Shown: positions 7,281 to 15,371, numbered from the stretch's first letter. The stretch is DNA of 64,000 nucleotides from Treponema sp. (GCA_024402695.1 JAKSTG010000002.1:121469-185468); one strand, 5' to 3'. Translations and numbers: made by a program. The notes: generated by a model from the sequence alone, not told the origin.

Positions 7281-8294
7281 ATGGAAGAAAATTATTTTGA
7301 CGAACTAGATACGTATTCGGAACCTGAATTCAATAATGAGGAAAAGATTATTGAAGAACCATATAAATTGAATGAAAACAATAGACTTTTAAATTCTTTA
7401 TCAGAATCAAACAAAACTAATGTTGAATCAATAATCTCAAGAAGAGAATATTATGTAAGTCAAAACAAACATGACCTCCTGGAAAACTTTATCAAGTCAG
7501 ATAATTTCCCTTTTGAAATAAACCGATGTGGTGTTGATATATGGTTTGAAGATTTTGAGTTCGGGTTTTATTCAGAAAACACGGATACAGAAGATATAAT
7601 ACTCACTCTTGAAGGATATGGCTTTAAAATTTTGACTTTTTCCAAAAGATTTATACGTGAAAAAGACAAAGAAAGGATGTGCTATATTGTACGCATTGAT
7701 GGGTCATATTCAGCTTTCTTCGAAGATGATTTCTGGTTATGGGATGCAGTTAATAAAAAAGAGTATATAAAAAATCCTTCTGAAGAAAATATAGCAGGAA
7801 ACGAAATTGAAGATAATGAAGAAGATTGCACTTTAGATACTCTTCCGGATGAAATTGATAATCCAGAATCTGAAAACAAAAAAAAGCCATATAAACTTAG
7901 ATTAGGTCGTATTTTCTTTTTATGTGTATTTCTTCTTTTTGGAATAATGCTTATTTTTTTGAGTATCTCAGGGAAACCAAAGAAAAACAACAAGTTCCAG
8001 ATAGAACATGAATTAGAAGTTAATGATCTAGTTCAGGAAAATAAAATTTCTCATAATACTAACATTGAACTTGAAAAACCTGCTGTTGCTGTTTGGAAAG
8101 GAAATGAACTTTATACATTAATGTTTGAATCTACTGATGGGACTACAAGAGTTTTTGAAAAAGCAACTTATGAAAAAACTTTTTTTAATTATGTTGTAAA
8201 TATGTATGAAGATTCATATTCAATCAATCCAAAAGCTTTTTGCATTTTCCCTCGTAAAGAGATCAAATCAATTTCAGGAACAATTATTGAATAA
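7281..8294 (+). CDS. Unknown single-pass membrane protein with acidic N-terminal region
   Basis: The 337-residue protein has an acidic N-terminal ~60 residues, a globular part near 60-160 rich in Phe, Tyr and Trp, another acidic linker, then a basic KKKPYKLRLGR stop and one strong membrane helix near 211-232. About 100 residues follow on the other side. The positive charges before the helix suggest a cytoplasmic N-terminus and an outside C-terminus. Palindromes flank it on both sides. Candidates are surface or entry exclusion or a T4SS accessory; neither is supported by a motif. Confidence 0.65.
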   Translation: MEENYFDELDTYSEPEFNNEEKIIEEPYKLNENNRLLNSLSESNKTNVESIISRREYYVSQNKHDLLENFIKSDNFPFEINRCGVDIWFEDFEFGFYSENTDTEDIILTLEGYGFKILTFSKRFIREKDKERMCYIVRIDGSYSAFFEDDFWLWDAVNKKEYIKNPSEENIAGNEIEDNEEDCTLDTLPDEIDNPESENKKKPYKLRLGRIFFLCVFLLFGIMLIFLSISGKPKKNNKFQIEHELEVNDLVQENKISHNTNIELEKPAVAVWKGNELYTLMFESTDGTTRVFEKATYEKTFFNYVVNMYEDSYSINPKAFCIFPRKEIKSISGTIIE

Positions 8295-8301
8295 AATACA
8301 G

Positions 8302-8319
8302 GAGCGCAGTTCTGCGCTC
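8302..8319 (+). repeat. Dispersed palindrome, copy 5
   Basis: GAGCGCAGTTCTGCGCTC, perfect consensus, 7 bp after a stop codon and 16 bp before the next start; ATAGGAG follows as ribosome-binding site. Confidence 0.92.
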
Positions 8320-8335
8320 ATATAGGAGTAAAACT

Positions 8336-8533
8336 ATGAAAAAAAACTATATTAAGAATCGTTTGGTTACAATTTTTTCCCGTGAAGTTGGATACCAGGT
8401 TTCACGGTCTCTAAAAAGCTTCTTTAAATCCAAAAACAAAAAACAGAACTTAACATATAAAATTGATGATTCAATTTCATATTCAGGACAGGATGACCAG
8501 AATAAAGGTTATGGAAAGGAAATGAAAAAATGA
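8336..8533 (+). CDS. Unknown small basic protein (65 aa)
   Basis: ATG after ATAGGAGTAAAACT. The first ~38 residues are strongly basic (SRSLKSFFKSKNKKQN near 23-38) and could bind nucleic acid or membrane; the tail is polar. Its stop overlaps the next start in an ATGA arrangement, implying translational coupling with the membrane protein that follows. No family is recognised. Confidence 0.6.
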   Translation: MKKNYIKNRLVTIFSREVGYQVSRSLKSFFKSKNKKQNLTYKIDDSISYSGQDDQNKGYGKEMKK

Positions 8534-8766
8534 CATCAAAAGAAAACAATATTTTAAGTCTGATATTTTTAATTCTTGCTTTCATCTGTTTTTTAATTGC
8601 TTCACGTTCTGAAAATTCAATATTAAAGATAGCCGGAATTATTTCAGGAATTATTTTTATTATTGTAAGTATCGTTTTTGAGAAATTAGCAAAAAACCCG
8701 AAAGACTCAAACTTTAGGATTTTGAAGTCAATAATCGTAAAGTCAAAGAAAGACAAACAAAAATAA
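8530..8766 (+). CDS. Small two-helix membrane protein (78 aa)
   Basis: It starts inside the preceding stop (ATGA). Two hydrophobic segments, ILSLIFLILAFICFLIA near 8-24 and IAGIISGIIFIIVSIVF near 35-51, are followed by a basic cytoplasmic tail with KSKKDKQK at the end. Function is unknown. Coupling to the basic protein upstream suggests a pair that acts at the membrane. Confidence 0.65.
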   Translation: MTSKENNILSLIFLILAFICFLIASRSENSILKIAGIISGIIFIIVSIVFEKLAKNPKDSNFRILKSIIVKSKKDKQK

Positions 8767-8789
8767 CAGTTACATAGGAAAGTCTGAAA

Positions 8790-8930
8790 ATGGCAGAAGA
8801 TAACAAAGAAGATAAAAAAGATGATACAAAAAATGAATACCTGGGAATTTATTTTGGAATAATAATTGGGCTGCTAATAACAATTATTATAAAACTATAC
8901 CTTCCGGATCTTCTTTTATTTTTTCCATAA
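8790..8930 (+). CDS. Tiny membrane protein (46 aa)
   Basis: ATG preceded by AGGAAAG. The first 16 residues are highly charged (EDNKEDKKDD), followed by one hydrophobic helix (IYFGIIIGLLITIIIKLYL) and a hydrophobic C-terminal end. It is the last coding sequence of the cassette between palindrome copies 5 and 6. No family is recognised. Confidence 0.55.
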   Translation: MAEDNKEDKKDDTKNEYLGIYFGIIIGLLITIIIKLYLPDLLLFFP

Positions 8931-8937
8931 AAAAAAG

Positions 8938-8955
8938 GAGCGCAGTTCTGCGCTC
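8938..8955 (+). repeat. Dispersed palindrome, copy 6
   Basis: GAGCGCAGTTCTGCGCTC, 7 bp after the preceding stop codon. It continues as CTGATATAA, the same bases that follow copy 7, so the repeated unit is longer than the palindrome itself. Confidence 0.92.
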
Positions 8956-8974
8956 CTGATATAATAAAAACTAG

Positions 8975-8998
8975 AATTCAAGAAACACTTGAATTTTT
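8975..8998 (+). terminator. Rho-independent terminator-like hairpin
   Basis: AATTCAAG-AAACA-CTTGAATT, an 8-bp A/T-rich stem followed by four T and TCTT. It would end transcripts of the small-protein cassette before the downstream promoter at 9045. The stem is weak. Confidence 0.5.
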
Positions 8999-9044
8999 CT
9001 TCAAGTAACTTGGTAGTCAAGTAATGAAGACTTATAGTCTTTTC

Positions 9045-9073
9045 TTGACAAATAATTTTTTCATTATTATATT
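9045..9073 (+). promoter_or_regulatory. Consensus sigma-70 promoter for the leader RNA
   Basis: TTGACA (9045-9050), a 17-bp spacer and TATATT (9068-9073) form a near-perfect promoter. Transcription would start near 9080. An inverted repeat AAGACT-TAT-AGTCTT (9027-9041) just upstream of the -35 box may be an operator. Confidence 0.85.
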
Positions 9074-9079
9074 GTAAAT

Positions 9080-9254
9080 GACAGCAACTTAGTGTGTTGT
9101 CTAGACGTTGAAGTAAAGTGTTCCGCCCAGATGGCGTGCTTTATGGAGTCCCTCGATGGTTTTAATGTCAAACCAACACTGGGCTTAGGTTATTCGCGAG
9201 TAACTGAAAGAAAAACATTAATTTTACTCCGTATTCATTACGGAGTTTTTTTTT
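9080..9254 (+). ncRNA. Structured leader RNA upstream of a PBECR4-like gene
   Basis: About 170 nt lie between a consensus promoter and a terminator, without an ORF. Pairings visible by eye: GACAGCA (9080-9086) with TGTTGTC (9095-9101); GCCCAG (9125-9130) with CTGGGC (9179-9184), enclosing TGGTTT (9157-9162) with AAACCA (9170-9175); GTTA-TTCGCGAG-TAAC (9189-9204); then the terminator. I recognise no known riboswitch or 6S/tmRNA signature. The layout resembles a riboswitch or attenuator, or a type III antitoxin RNA, which also sits between a promoter and a terminator ahead of its toxin gene; tandem repeats typical of that class are absent. Confidence 0.7.
9226..9254 (+). terminator. Terminator whose stem contains the downstream Shine-Dalgarno
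   Basis: ACTCCGTA (9226-9233), loop TTCAT, TACGGAGT (9239-9246), then eight further T up to 9254; the ATG of the next gene begins at 9255. GGAG (9242-9245), the only possible ribosome-binding site, is paired with CTCC in the stem. Folding would therefore both end transcription and hide the site. Confidence 0.85.
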
Positions 9255-10136
9255 ATGAATAATATTTACGATACAGCAATATCTTTTAGTAAACTTCTAA
9301 ATATCGAGTATGAAATAATTCTTGGAAGAAAAAACACAACTGTCTGCTTGATTATTTCATTTGAAAAACGTCATTTTTACCATCTTGCTGGATTACAGTA
9401 CATTGAAGATTTACGTGAATTAAGTTTAATGAACATCCAAAGTGATAAGGTATTTCACAATATTATTTCTCAAAAACTTTCAGCTCAAAAAATAGAATCC
9501 TCTCAAAATTACTCACGTATTCAAGACAGAGTTGATTTTTTATATTCCTTAGAAAACATCTTTGACAGTAATGAAACTATTTTTAAATATGACCCCAAAA
9601 AAAATATTCTCACTTCAAAAATTCAGGGTGAATATTTAATGAAAAACAATTTTCAAAATACTGATCTTTTTGTGTTTCTTGACAAATCTGACAACGGAAA
9701 ATATTACTGTCGTTCCTTTTTTCCACAATCTTTTTCAGACTATTCTAAGGACCAGACCAGATGGACTGTTTTATCAAAAAAGAAACGATGGAAAAACCAG
9801 GATATTGAAATTATTTTGTTTGATTACAATGCCGAAAAGAAAAAGAAACTTGACCAGAAAAATGAAATTGAGTCTAAAGCCCAACAAAAATTTGAAGACT
9901 TTTGTAAAAGCTTAGAAAATAAAAGTGTTATTCTTCCAAGGGATAAATATAATGAACTAATGAAGAATTATAAGATTGTTCACCAACATTGTAATATTAC
10001 GATTAGTGGAAAAGAATACGAATGTGTAAAAGGTCTTGCAAAAGGCTTTGCAGACCTTGTTGGTGAAAACCAAGAACTCAAGAAAGAATTACAAACTTTT
10101 ATAAATAAAAACAAGGGTTTTGATTATACAGATTAG
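9255..10136 (+). CDS. PBECR4-like nuclease-domain protein
   Basis: The N-terminal ~190 residues resemble the PBECR4 family (phage BECR-fold nuclease): HFYHLAGLQYIEDL near residues 36-49 and a central CRSFFPQSFSDYSKDQTRWT near 152-171 followed by LSKKKRW. The C-terminal ~100 residues are a charged coiled-coil-like region with a small folded end. BECR domains are usually RNases or toxins of mobile elements. The start directly follows a terminator, and its GGAG lies in the stem, so expression is likely held low until the leader refolds. The TAG stop shares its AG with palindrome copy 7. The family call is from memory of the motif. Confidence 0.6.
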   Translation: MNNIYDTAISFSKLLNIEYEIILGRKNTTVCLIISFEKRHFYHLAGLQYIEDLRELSLMNIQSDKVFHNIISQKLSAQKIESSQNYSRIQDRVDFLYSLENIFDSNETIFKYDPKKNILTSKIQGEYLMKNNFQNTDLFVFLDKSDNGKYYCRSFFPQSFSDYSKDQTRWTVLSKKKRWKNQDIEIILFDYNAEKKKKLDQKNEIESKAQQKFEDFCKSLENKSVILPRDKYNELMKNYKIVHQHCNITISGKEYECVKGLAKGFADLVGENQELKKELQTFINKNKGFDYTD

Positions 10137-10150
10137 CGCAGTTCTGCGCT
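10135..10150 (+). repeat. Dispersed palindrome, copy 7
   Basis: AGCGCAGTTCTGCGCT overlaps the stop codon of the PBECR4-like gene. The outer G of the 5' arm is missing, and CCTGATATAA follows as in copy 6. Confidence 0.9.
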
Positions 10151-10158
10151 CCTGATAT

Positions 10159-10191
10159 AAAAAAGGCTATCCGGGAATAATCCAGATAGCC
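10159..10191 (-). terminator. Terminator of the DUF4177/RHH unit
   Basis: On the minus strand GGCTATC (10191-10185) pairs with GATAGCC (10171-10165) and is followed by six T. A second CC/GG pairing extends the stem. It lies 35 bp beyond the DUF4177-like stop, between convergent genes. Confidence 0.8.
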
Positions 10192-10225
10192 AGAAGAGAG
10201 ATGATTTATATATACGAATATTTAT

Positions 10226-10435
10226 TTATCGTTCAACTCCGTTGTCACGGTCAGTATCAGTACTGTTGATTTCAACACCGTTTACTTTTTCAACTACACG
10301 AAGTCTTCCGCAGGGTCTTTTCATTTTTATCATTCCATTTGGAAGGACTCCATAAGCTTCCCATCCTTTTTTTCCAAGTTCAGTTGCTGCTTGGTCACCT
10401 TGAATTGTTTCATATTCCCACTTTGTAATTTCCAT
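10226..10435 (-). CDS. DUF4177-like small protein
   Basis: The 69-residue protein begins MEITKWEYETIQ and has ELGKKGWEAYGV near 20-31, the W-E-Y...L-G-x-x-G-W-E pattern of DUF4177, a small beta-rich domain of unknown function. It follows the RHH gene and ends before a strong terminator, so the two form a bicistronic unit. A C-terminal polar tail has no recognised motif. Confidence 0.65.
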   Translation of the reverse strand: MEITKWEYETIQGDQAATELGKKGWEAYGVLPNGMIKMKRPCGRLRVVEKVNGVEINSTDTDRDNGVER

Positions 10436-10467
10436 ATCAGACCTCTCAATAAAATTTTAATACACTC

Positions 10468-10647
10468 TTAATCAGAATACAACACTTTTTTCAAAATCAT
10501 TTCAGAAACTGTCATTTTTTCTGACTCAGCTTTCTTTTTAATTTTTTCTCTTTCTTCTTTGGAACAAGAAACACTGAAAGAAATTCTTCCTTCAGGAGAC
10601 TTCTTTTTTCTTCCGCCAGAAAGACCTCCGGATCCTTTTCCGCCCAT
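10468..10647 (-). CDS. Ribbon-helix-helix (Arc/CopG-like) DNA-binding protein, 59 aa
   Basis: A Gly/Ser/Lys-rich N-terminus (GGKGSGGLSGGRKKK) leads into RISFSVSCSKEEREKIKKKA and MTVSEMILKKVL, the beta strand plus two helices of the RHH fold. Such proteins act as plasmid repressors, relaxosome accessory factors or antitoxins. A strong promoter lies just upstream. It could bind the GTATTAC array or the oriT region, or regulate its own promoter; this is inference from context. Confidence 0.75.
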   Translation of the reverse strand: MGGKGSGGLSGGRKKKSPEGRISFSVSCSKEEREKIKKKAESEKMTVSEMILKKVLYSD

Positions 10648-10673
10648 TTATTCAAACGTTTCCTCTTAAAGTA

Positions 10674-10701
10674 ATAATATCATATATATTTTATATGTCA
10701 A
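10674..10701 (-). promoter_or_regulatory. Sigma-70 promoter of the RHH gene
   Basis: On the minus strand TTGACA (10701-10696), a 16-bp A/T-rich spacer and TATTAT (10679-10674). The spacer contains ATATATAT, a possible autoregulatory site. It drives the RHH-DUF4177 unit; the upstream VirB6 stop is at 10729. Confidence 0.75.
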
Positions 10702-10728
10702 TACAAAAAGAAAATGAAATTAATAAAA

Positions 10729-12696
10729 TTATACATCAGTTGCATCATCTGTATCTCCCCAATTGATTTTTTTCTTTGATGGGGCAGGTAATCCACTTGG
10801 AGGAAGTGCTTCCGGTTGTGGTGTGACATTACGCATTGGGGGAGTATAAGAGGTTGAAGATCCAAAATTGTAAATCGGTGAATTTGGAACTGCAACTTCT
10901 TTAGACATTGAAGCATTTTCTTTTTTCTGATTTCCGACAGCAAGGTCTTTATTTTGTGGTTTACTTCCTCCTACACTTGCATAGCCTGCTGCTTTCTGTG
11001 CTTTTAAATATTCACCAAGAGTTGATTTAGCTCCTGTTTCTGTTTTATGTGAAGCATAATCCATAGTATTACGTTGTGCCTTATCTTGAATAGATTCTTG
11101 TTTTGTTTCATCATGTGCAAAATTTTGAGAGTCATTAGAACCAAATCGGTTTGTTCCGCCACCGCCAGAACCACCCATTCCGCCTCCGGCTCCTTTTCCT
11201 CTGTAATTGGCGGCATTCTGTAATCCTGCTTTCATTTTCTGTCCTGCTCGTTTTGCACCTGCTGAAGTAGCACCTTTAATAGCACCCATAGTCTGCCCAA
11301 ATTTTCCTTTACCCTGAGCAGCCGCTTTCTCAGCTCCGGCTTGTCCTCCACCTACCATAGCGGCAACATTTCCTAATGCATTAGCAGTCGCTCTGGACCC
11401 AGCTCCAACTGCTCGTTTTCCCATTTCAACGCCTTTTGAAGCCATTGCAAAACCACCTGCAATAGCTCCGGCTGCCTGAACAAATTCACCCATAGACATC
11501 TGTGGTTGTCCTGTAAGCATAGCGGATGCTAATTTTGGAGCATTAGAACAAAGTGTAAAAGTTAATAAAACAGTAAAGATCACGTATCCCGCTGTGGTAA
11601 AGCCAAAAGGAGCAGTATCCGCCGTTGTACTTCTTGCAAGGTCCAAAAAAGTTATACAACAGAAATACATACAGATTGTTATCATTGCAAGTTTGACTGC
11701 CTGACTTAATAGTGTTGGCATAAGCTTCATTGCCATATCTTTAAGTCCGTCAAATAGAAGACACGGAATAAGGACTACTCCAAAAGTTACACAAATCATA
11801 AATTCAATTATGCACATTGTATATTGAATGCACTCTATACAGGTAATTGCAACCATTATTATTTCACAAAGAAAGCATAAAATTATATCAAATATTTTTG
11901 TAAACGGAAAATCAGAGGGCAATTTGGCTTTAATCAATCCCTTTTCTGCTTTTTCGTTCCATGCTGTCATAACATCATTTTCCCAAGTTTTCTGCCACAT
12001 TATCTGTGCTGAAAGCAATGTCATACGAAGCATTGAGCTTGGAGAAAGTAATCCGGTATCAACTCCATTATTTTTCATTGATAGATCAATACGATATTTA
12101 TTTGTAATCGAGTTATCATCTACTGTTAAAATACTTCTTATAGCATTTATAGTTTTTGCTTTACCTTTAGGTTTTTCTGCATTTAATCCTATTTCTGCTT
12201 TTTTCTTTTCACTAGTTCGTATATCCTCAATGATTGGAAATATAAAAGTACTTTCCGGATCATAACCATTATGTTGATAATAAGGGTCTTGTATTTCAAG
12301 TTGAGCTTTTAAATTATTTATTAGTTCATCAAGTTGGTCTTCTTCTGCTTTCAAAGCTTTTTCAAGATTATCAAGGTATTTACCAAAATCTTCAGCTATA
12401 GCATTTATACTGACTCCTGATACGTAATCTGCCATTTGAATTGAAAACTTCATTAACCCTCTGGAAGTAGCAGGATAGATATAGAGAATTAACAGAAACA
12501 AAAACCATTTTGTAACAGTTCCAACAATAAATTTTCTTTGTTCCAAAGTTCCAAAAACCATTTGGAAACAGTTCCAGAGAATACCCAGGCAGCAAAAGAT
12601 CTTTCCAAGCATCAAAGCTACTGCAATATATGCGTTCATCTGGCTGTTAAAATAGTTAATAATTTTAAAGACTGGAGCATCAATATATGGATTCAT
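10729..12696 (-). CDS. virB6: VirB6/TrbL-type T4SS inner-membrane protein
   Basis: The 655-residue protein has several hydrophobic segments: near 25-50, 62-82 and a cluster near 268-360, as in VirB6/TrbL, the channel protein of the inner-membrane T4SS complex. The stretch MLTGQPQMSMGEFVQAAGAI near 393-412 is typical of TrbL. The C-terminal ~230 residues are Gly/Ala- then Gln/Ser-rich, polar and probably disordered. ATG preceded by AAGGAG. It is the last gene of the long operon, 10 bp after virB10. Confidence 0.85.
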   Translation of the reverse strand: MNPYIDAPVFKIINYFNSQMNAYIAVALMLGKIFCCLGILWNCFQMVFGTLEQRKFIVGTVTKWFLFLLILYIYPATSRGLMKFSIQMADYVSGVSINAIAEDFGKYLDNLEKALKAEEDQLDELINNLKAQLEIQDPYYQHNGYDPESTFIFPIIEDIRTSEKKKAEIGLNAEKPKGKAKTINAIRSILTVDDNSITNKYRIDLSMKNNGVDTGLLSPSSMLRMTLLSAQIMWQKTWENDVMTAWNEKAEKGLIKAKLPSDFPFTKIFDIILCFLCEIIMVAITCIECIQYTMCIIEFMICVTFGVVLIPCLLFDGLKDMAMKLMPTLLSQAVKLAMITICMYFCCITFLDLARSTTADTAPFGFTTAGYVIFTVLLTFTLCSNAPKLASAMLTGQPQMSMGEFVQAAGAIAGGFAMASKGVEMGKRAVGAGSRATANALGNVAAMVGGGQAGAEKAAAQGKGKFGQTMGAIKGATSAGAKRAGQKMKAGLQNAANYRGKGAGGGMGGSGGGGTNRFGSNDSQNFAHDETKQESIQDKAQRNTMDYASHKTETGAKSTLGEYLKAQKAAGYASVGGSKPQNKDLAVGNQKKENASMSKEVAVPNSPIYNFGSSTSYTPPMRNVTPQPEALPPSGLPAPSKKKINWGDTDDATDV

Positions 12697-12706
12697 AGTT
12701 TACTCC

Positions 12707-14302
12707 TTATTTATGTAAAACATATTTTTCTTCAACTTCATAAGGTTCAAGCGGCGGTAAATCAACAGTAACATTAGTTATCAGGTTGATTTCTGTTCCA
12801 CTCTTTATCTTATTAGTTGGCTGAATATCTAAAGCTCTATCGACAATTTTATTATTCAAACGTTTTGTTTCAGAATATACATCACTCATAGCATTCTGGG
12901 CGTACATATTATTCTGTGTATCAATAAGGTTGTTTGCCTTTGTATCAAGAATTGAATACATGGCAATTAAACCGAAAGCTTTTACATATTCGAAAGGATG
13001 GTCTGTTTTTATACCTTTATAACCTGAATATCCATAAGCATCGATTCCATTCATTGAACCGAGATTTACTTCTAGTCCATCCGGTCGGATCAATGTATTC
13101 CAAACTACCTGTACCCTACTCTGCCCGTAAGATACATCTGAATTATATTCACCATACAGTCGAGACCCTTCAGGAATCAAAAGGTATCTTCCGTCATTTG
13201 ACGAATAGATATTTTTTGTAACATGAGCCATTACAGAACCAGGTAAATCGGTGTTAATACCTGTATCCAAAACTGCGGAAATTACAGTTCCTTTCCAGAT
13301 TGAATAATCTGAATTCCATTGATAATTTCCACCGATTCCATTTTTTCTTAAGAATTCATTTTTTTGTGACTGGTTATTCTGTGACTGCCAGTTACTCTGA
13401 TTATTTCCGCCTTGTGTTGCCAGGAATTTGTCGATATTATTTGTAAGTCCTGCGGGTGTATAACCATTTGTCTGTCCTGCGAGAGAAGAATTATAACCCT
13501 GGTTATATCCGGTAATTTTATTTTCTCCGTAATGTGCGCCAGATCCATTTCCTCTGGTAGCAGTTGGAGAATCATAATTTTGTAAAGAAAGTCTTTGTAT
13601 CTGTTTCTGTTGTTCGTTTCTGTTTGTCAGGGGAACATCGGTGGTTGTGGATGAACCTTTTGAAGGAACCTGAACAGGAGCAGTATTATTTTTTGGTTTT
13701 TCATCAAAAAGAGGAGGATATTTTTTATCAAATTCTTCCTGGGAATATTCAAGAGCTGAATTACCATTTTCAAAATTAGACCTAATTTCAGCAGGCTCTA
13801 TTGGGTCTTCGTTTGTAAGTGCTTTAGGAATTACGGTTAGCCCGTTTTTATCGAGCTCATTAGACTTCTCTTTCTTCTTTTTAGTATTTAATGAAGGGAC
13901 AACAAAAGAAAAGAAAATCAATAATACCAAAGCTATTCCGATTATGATTGTAAGTAATTTTCCTCTTTGCAGAAACAATCCTTCATTTTTCTTAGTAATA
14001 TCAATTTTTTCTGAAGCTTGTGTGTCCTGAATCTTTTTAGCCTGCGTCCGTTCGTCACTTTCATTTTCTTCGTTAGAATCTGGACCTTCCTCAGATTCTT
14101 TTGCACCTGGATTTTCAGAAAAATCAGATTCATCAGCTGGTTCCCAACCTGAATAGTCTTCTTCCCCATCAGCTTCTTTATTTTCGGAAATTTCTTTTTT
14201 ATTCTGTTCTACAGTAGGAATCGATTCGGGTTCATTTACATTTGATGAAACAGGTTCTTCCCCGAAACTCATTACATCCTCATTTTTTTCATGTTCATCC
14301 AT
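12707..14302 (-). CDS. virB10: VirB10/TrbI-type T4SS core protein
   Basis: An acidic N-terminus of about 105 residues, one membrane helix near 118-138 (LLTIIIGIALVLLIFFSFVV), a long Gln/Asn/Ser/Pro-rich linker, then the conserved TrbI/VirB10 domain from about 335: LPGSVMAHVTKNIY and LLIPEGSRLYGEY. VirB10 spans from inner to outer membrane and gates the channel. The length of 531 is long because of the acidic cytoplasmic part and linker. It sits between virB9 and virB6. Confidence 0.9.
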   Translation of the reverse strand: MDEHEKNEDVMSFGEEPVSSNVNEPESIPTVEQNKKEISENKEADGEEDYSGWEPADESDFSENPGAKESEEGPDSNEENESDERTQAKKIQDTQASEKIDITKKNEGLFLQRGKLLTIIIGIALVLLIFFSFVVPSLNTKKKKEKSNELDKNGLTVIPKALTNEDPIEPAEIRSNFENGNSALEYSQEEFDKKYPPLFDEKPKNNTAPVQVPSKGSSTTTDVPLTNRNEQQKQIQRLSLQNYDSPTATRGNGSGAHYGENKITGYNQGYNSSLAGQTNGYTPAGLTNNIDKFLATQGGNNQSNWQSQNNQSQKNEFLRKNGIGGNYQWNSDYSIWKGTVISAVLDTGINTDLPGSVMAHVTKNIYSSNDGRYLLIPEGSRLYGEYNSDVSYGQSRVQVVWNTLIRPDGLEVNLGSMNGIDAYGYSGYKGIKTDHPFEYVKAFGLIAMYSILDTKANNLIDTQNNMYAQNAMSDVYSETKRLNNKIVDRALDIQPTNKIKSGTEINLITNVTVDLPPLEPYEVEEKYVLHK

Positions 14303-14309
14303 AGTTCAC

Positions 14310-15341
14310 CTATTTTTTCTTTTTTGAGATTGTTACTTTTTCTTTTCCAAGTCTCAAAGTAACTTTTTCAATAAGCTGATTGATTATGATTACATTTTTG
14401 TTAATTTGTGTGTTTACGAGTTTACGTGAGCCGATGAAGGCAGTCGGCATTGAAGTATGCAGAGTAGTTTTATCAAGAACAATGTAGGTAAATTTACCAT
14501 CATCATAGACCAGTTCAGGACACCATACAGGTCTTTTAAGTGGATGTGTAATTGTATAATCGAAACTACAGAATTCAACATTTGTTCCTTTCAATTCAAG
14601 AACTGATTTGTTTTCTTTTTTCTGCTGCCAGTCAATCCATGATTGTGAATCCGTAATAGCCTGTGGATATATCCATTTTACTGTTGGCATATAATGGTCT
14701 TTATAGGATTTAAGTTCCATTTGATAAACACGGCGGTCGGTAATTACAATGAGTGTAGAAATTAAACCGCTAAAATCAGGTTTTACAATCAGAAACTGAG
14801 TATCTTTACCATCTTTGATTCCGACACCTCTCGACAATCTCCATACATCAGGTTCAGATATATATGGAACTTCCAGCATCACTTCTCCTGGTTCAAACTG
14901 AATTAAAGTACTGTGATATGTCTGTGTATGGACCTGATATATCTGTCCTTCTTTATATGACCATCCTTTAAGTCTTCCTTCTGTATATTCTGGAAGAATA
15001 GTAATATCCTTCATGTTTTGAACAAGAGCTTCAGACCCTTTTAATTTCTGGGTTTCCTGGGGAACATCCCCATAAATTACTTCCGGAGGTTCAAGATATA
15101 TAATTGCACTTGCAACATCATTTACTTTTGAGACATCTTCCACCATGAGTTCTGTATCCGATGGCTCATAATTATCCTGAATTTCCATTTCATTTATAAA
15201 ATTATATTCGTTTGAAACCTCTGGATCTTCCTTTTTTTCAATCTCAGTTTCTGTTTCATTTTTATGGGTTTCTTCAACATCAATAGTTTTACAGGCTGTA
15301 ATTAAAAAGCATAAAATAACTAAAAACATTATTTTTTTCAT
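14310..15341 (-). CDS. virB9: VirB9/TrbG-type T4SS lipoprotein
   Basis: It starts with a lipoprotein signal, LVILCFLITAC, with the lipobox Cys at residue 17. After an acidic Glu-rich region, the conserved part contains the VirB9 beta-sheet signatures (GLISTLIVITDRRVYQMELK near 187-206; DGKFTYIVL near 276-284). VirB9 proteins form the outer-membrane ring with VirB10. The fused lipid anchor suggests it also does the VirB7 job. Palindrome copy 8 lies just upstream of its ribosome-binding site (AAGGAAG). Confidence 0.82.
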   Translation of the reverse strand: MKKIMFLVILCFLITACKTIDVEETHKNETETEIEKKEDPEVSNEYNFINEMEIQDNYEPSDTELMVEDVSKVNDVASAIIYLEPPEVIYGDVPQETQKLKGSEALVQNMKDITILPEYTEGRLKGWSYKEGQIYQVHTQTYHSTLIQFEPGEVMLEVPYISEPDVWRLSRGVGIKDGKDTQFLIVKPDFSGLISTLIVITDRRVYQMELKSYKDHYMPTVKWIYPQAITDSQSWIDWQQKKENKSVLELKGTNVEFCSFDYTITHPLKRPVWCPELVYDDGKFTYIVLDKTTLHTSMPTAFIGSRKLVNTQINKNVIIINQLIEKVTLRLGKEKVTISKKKK

Positions 15342-15355
15342 TTTTACTTCCTTGT

Positions 15356-15371
15356 AGCGCAGAACTGCGCT
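15356..15371 (-). repeat. Dispersed palindrome, copy 8
   Basis: AGCGCAGAACTGCGCT overlaps the first base of the VirB8 stop and lies 15 bp before the virB9 start. Read on the coding (minus) strand the centre is TT. It is the only copy found inside the T4SS operon. Confidence 0.9.

Noticed and set aside
9080..9254. 6S RNA or tmRNA
   Set aside because: No large central bubble flanked by long stems as in 6S RNA and no tRNA-like ends as in tmRNA; the link to the downstream ribosome site argues for a leader.
3532..15371. Palindromes as Rho-independent terminators
   Set aside because: None is followed by a T run and several lie just before a ribosome-binding site within apparent operons.
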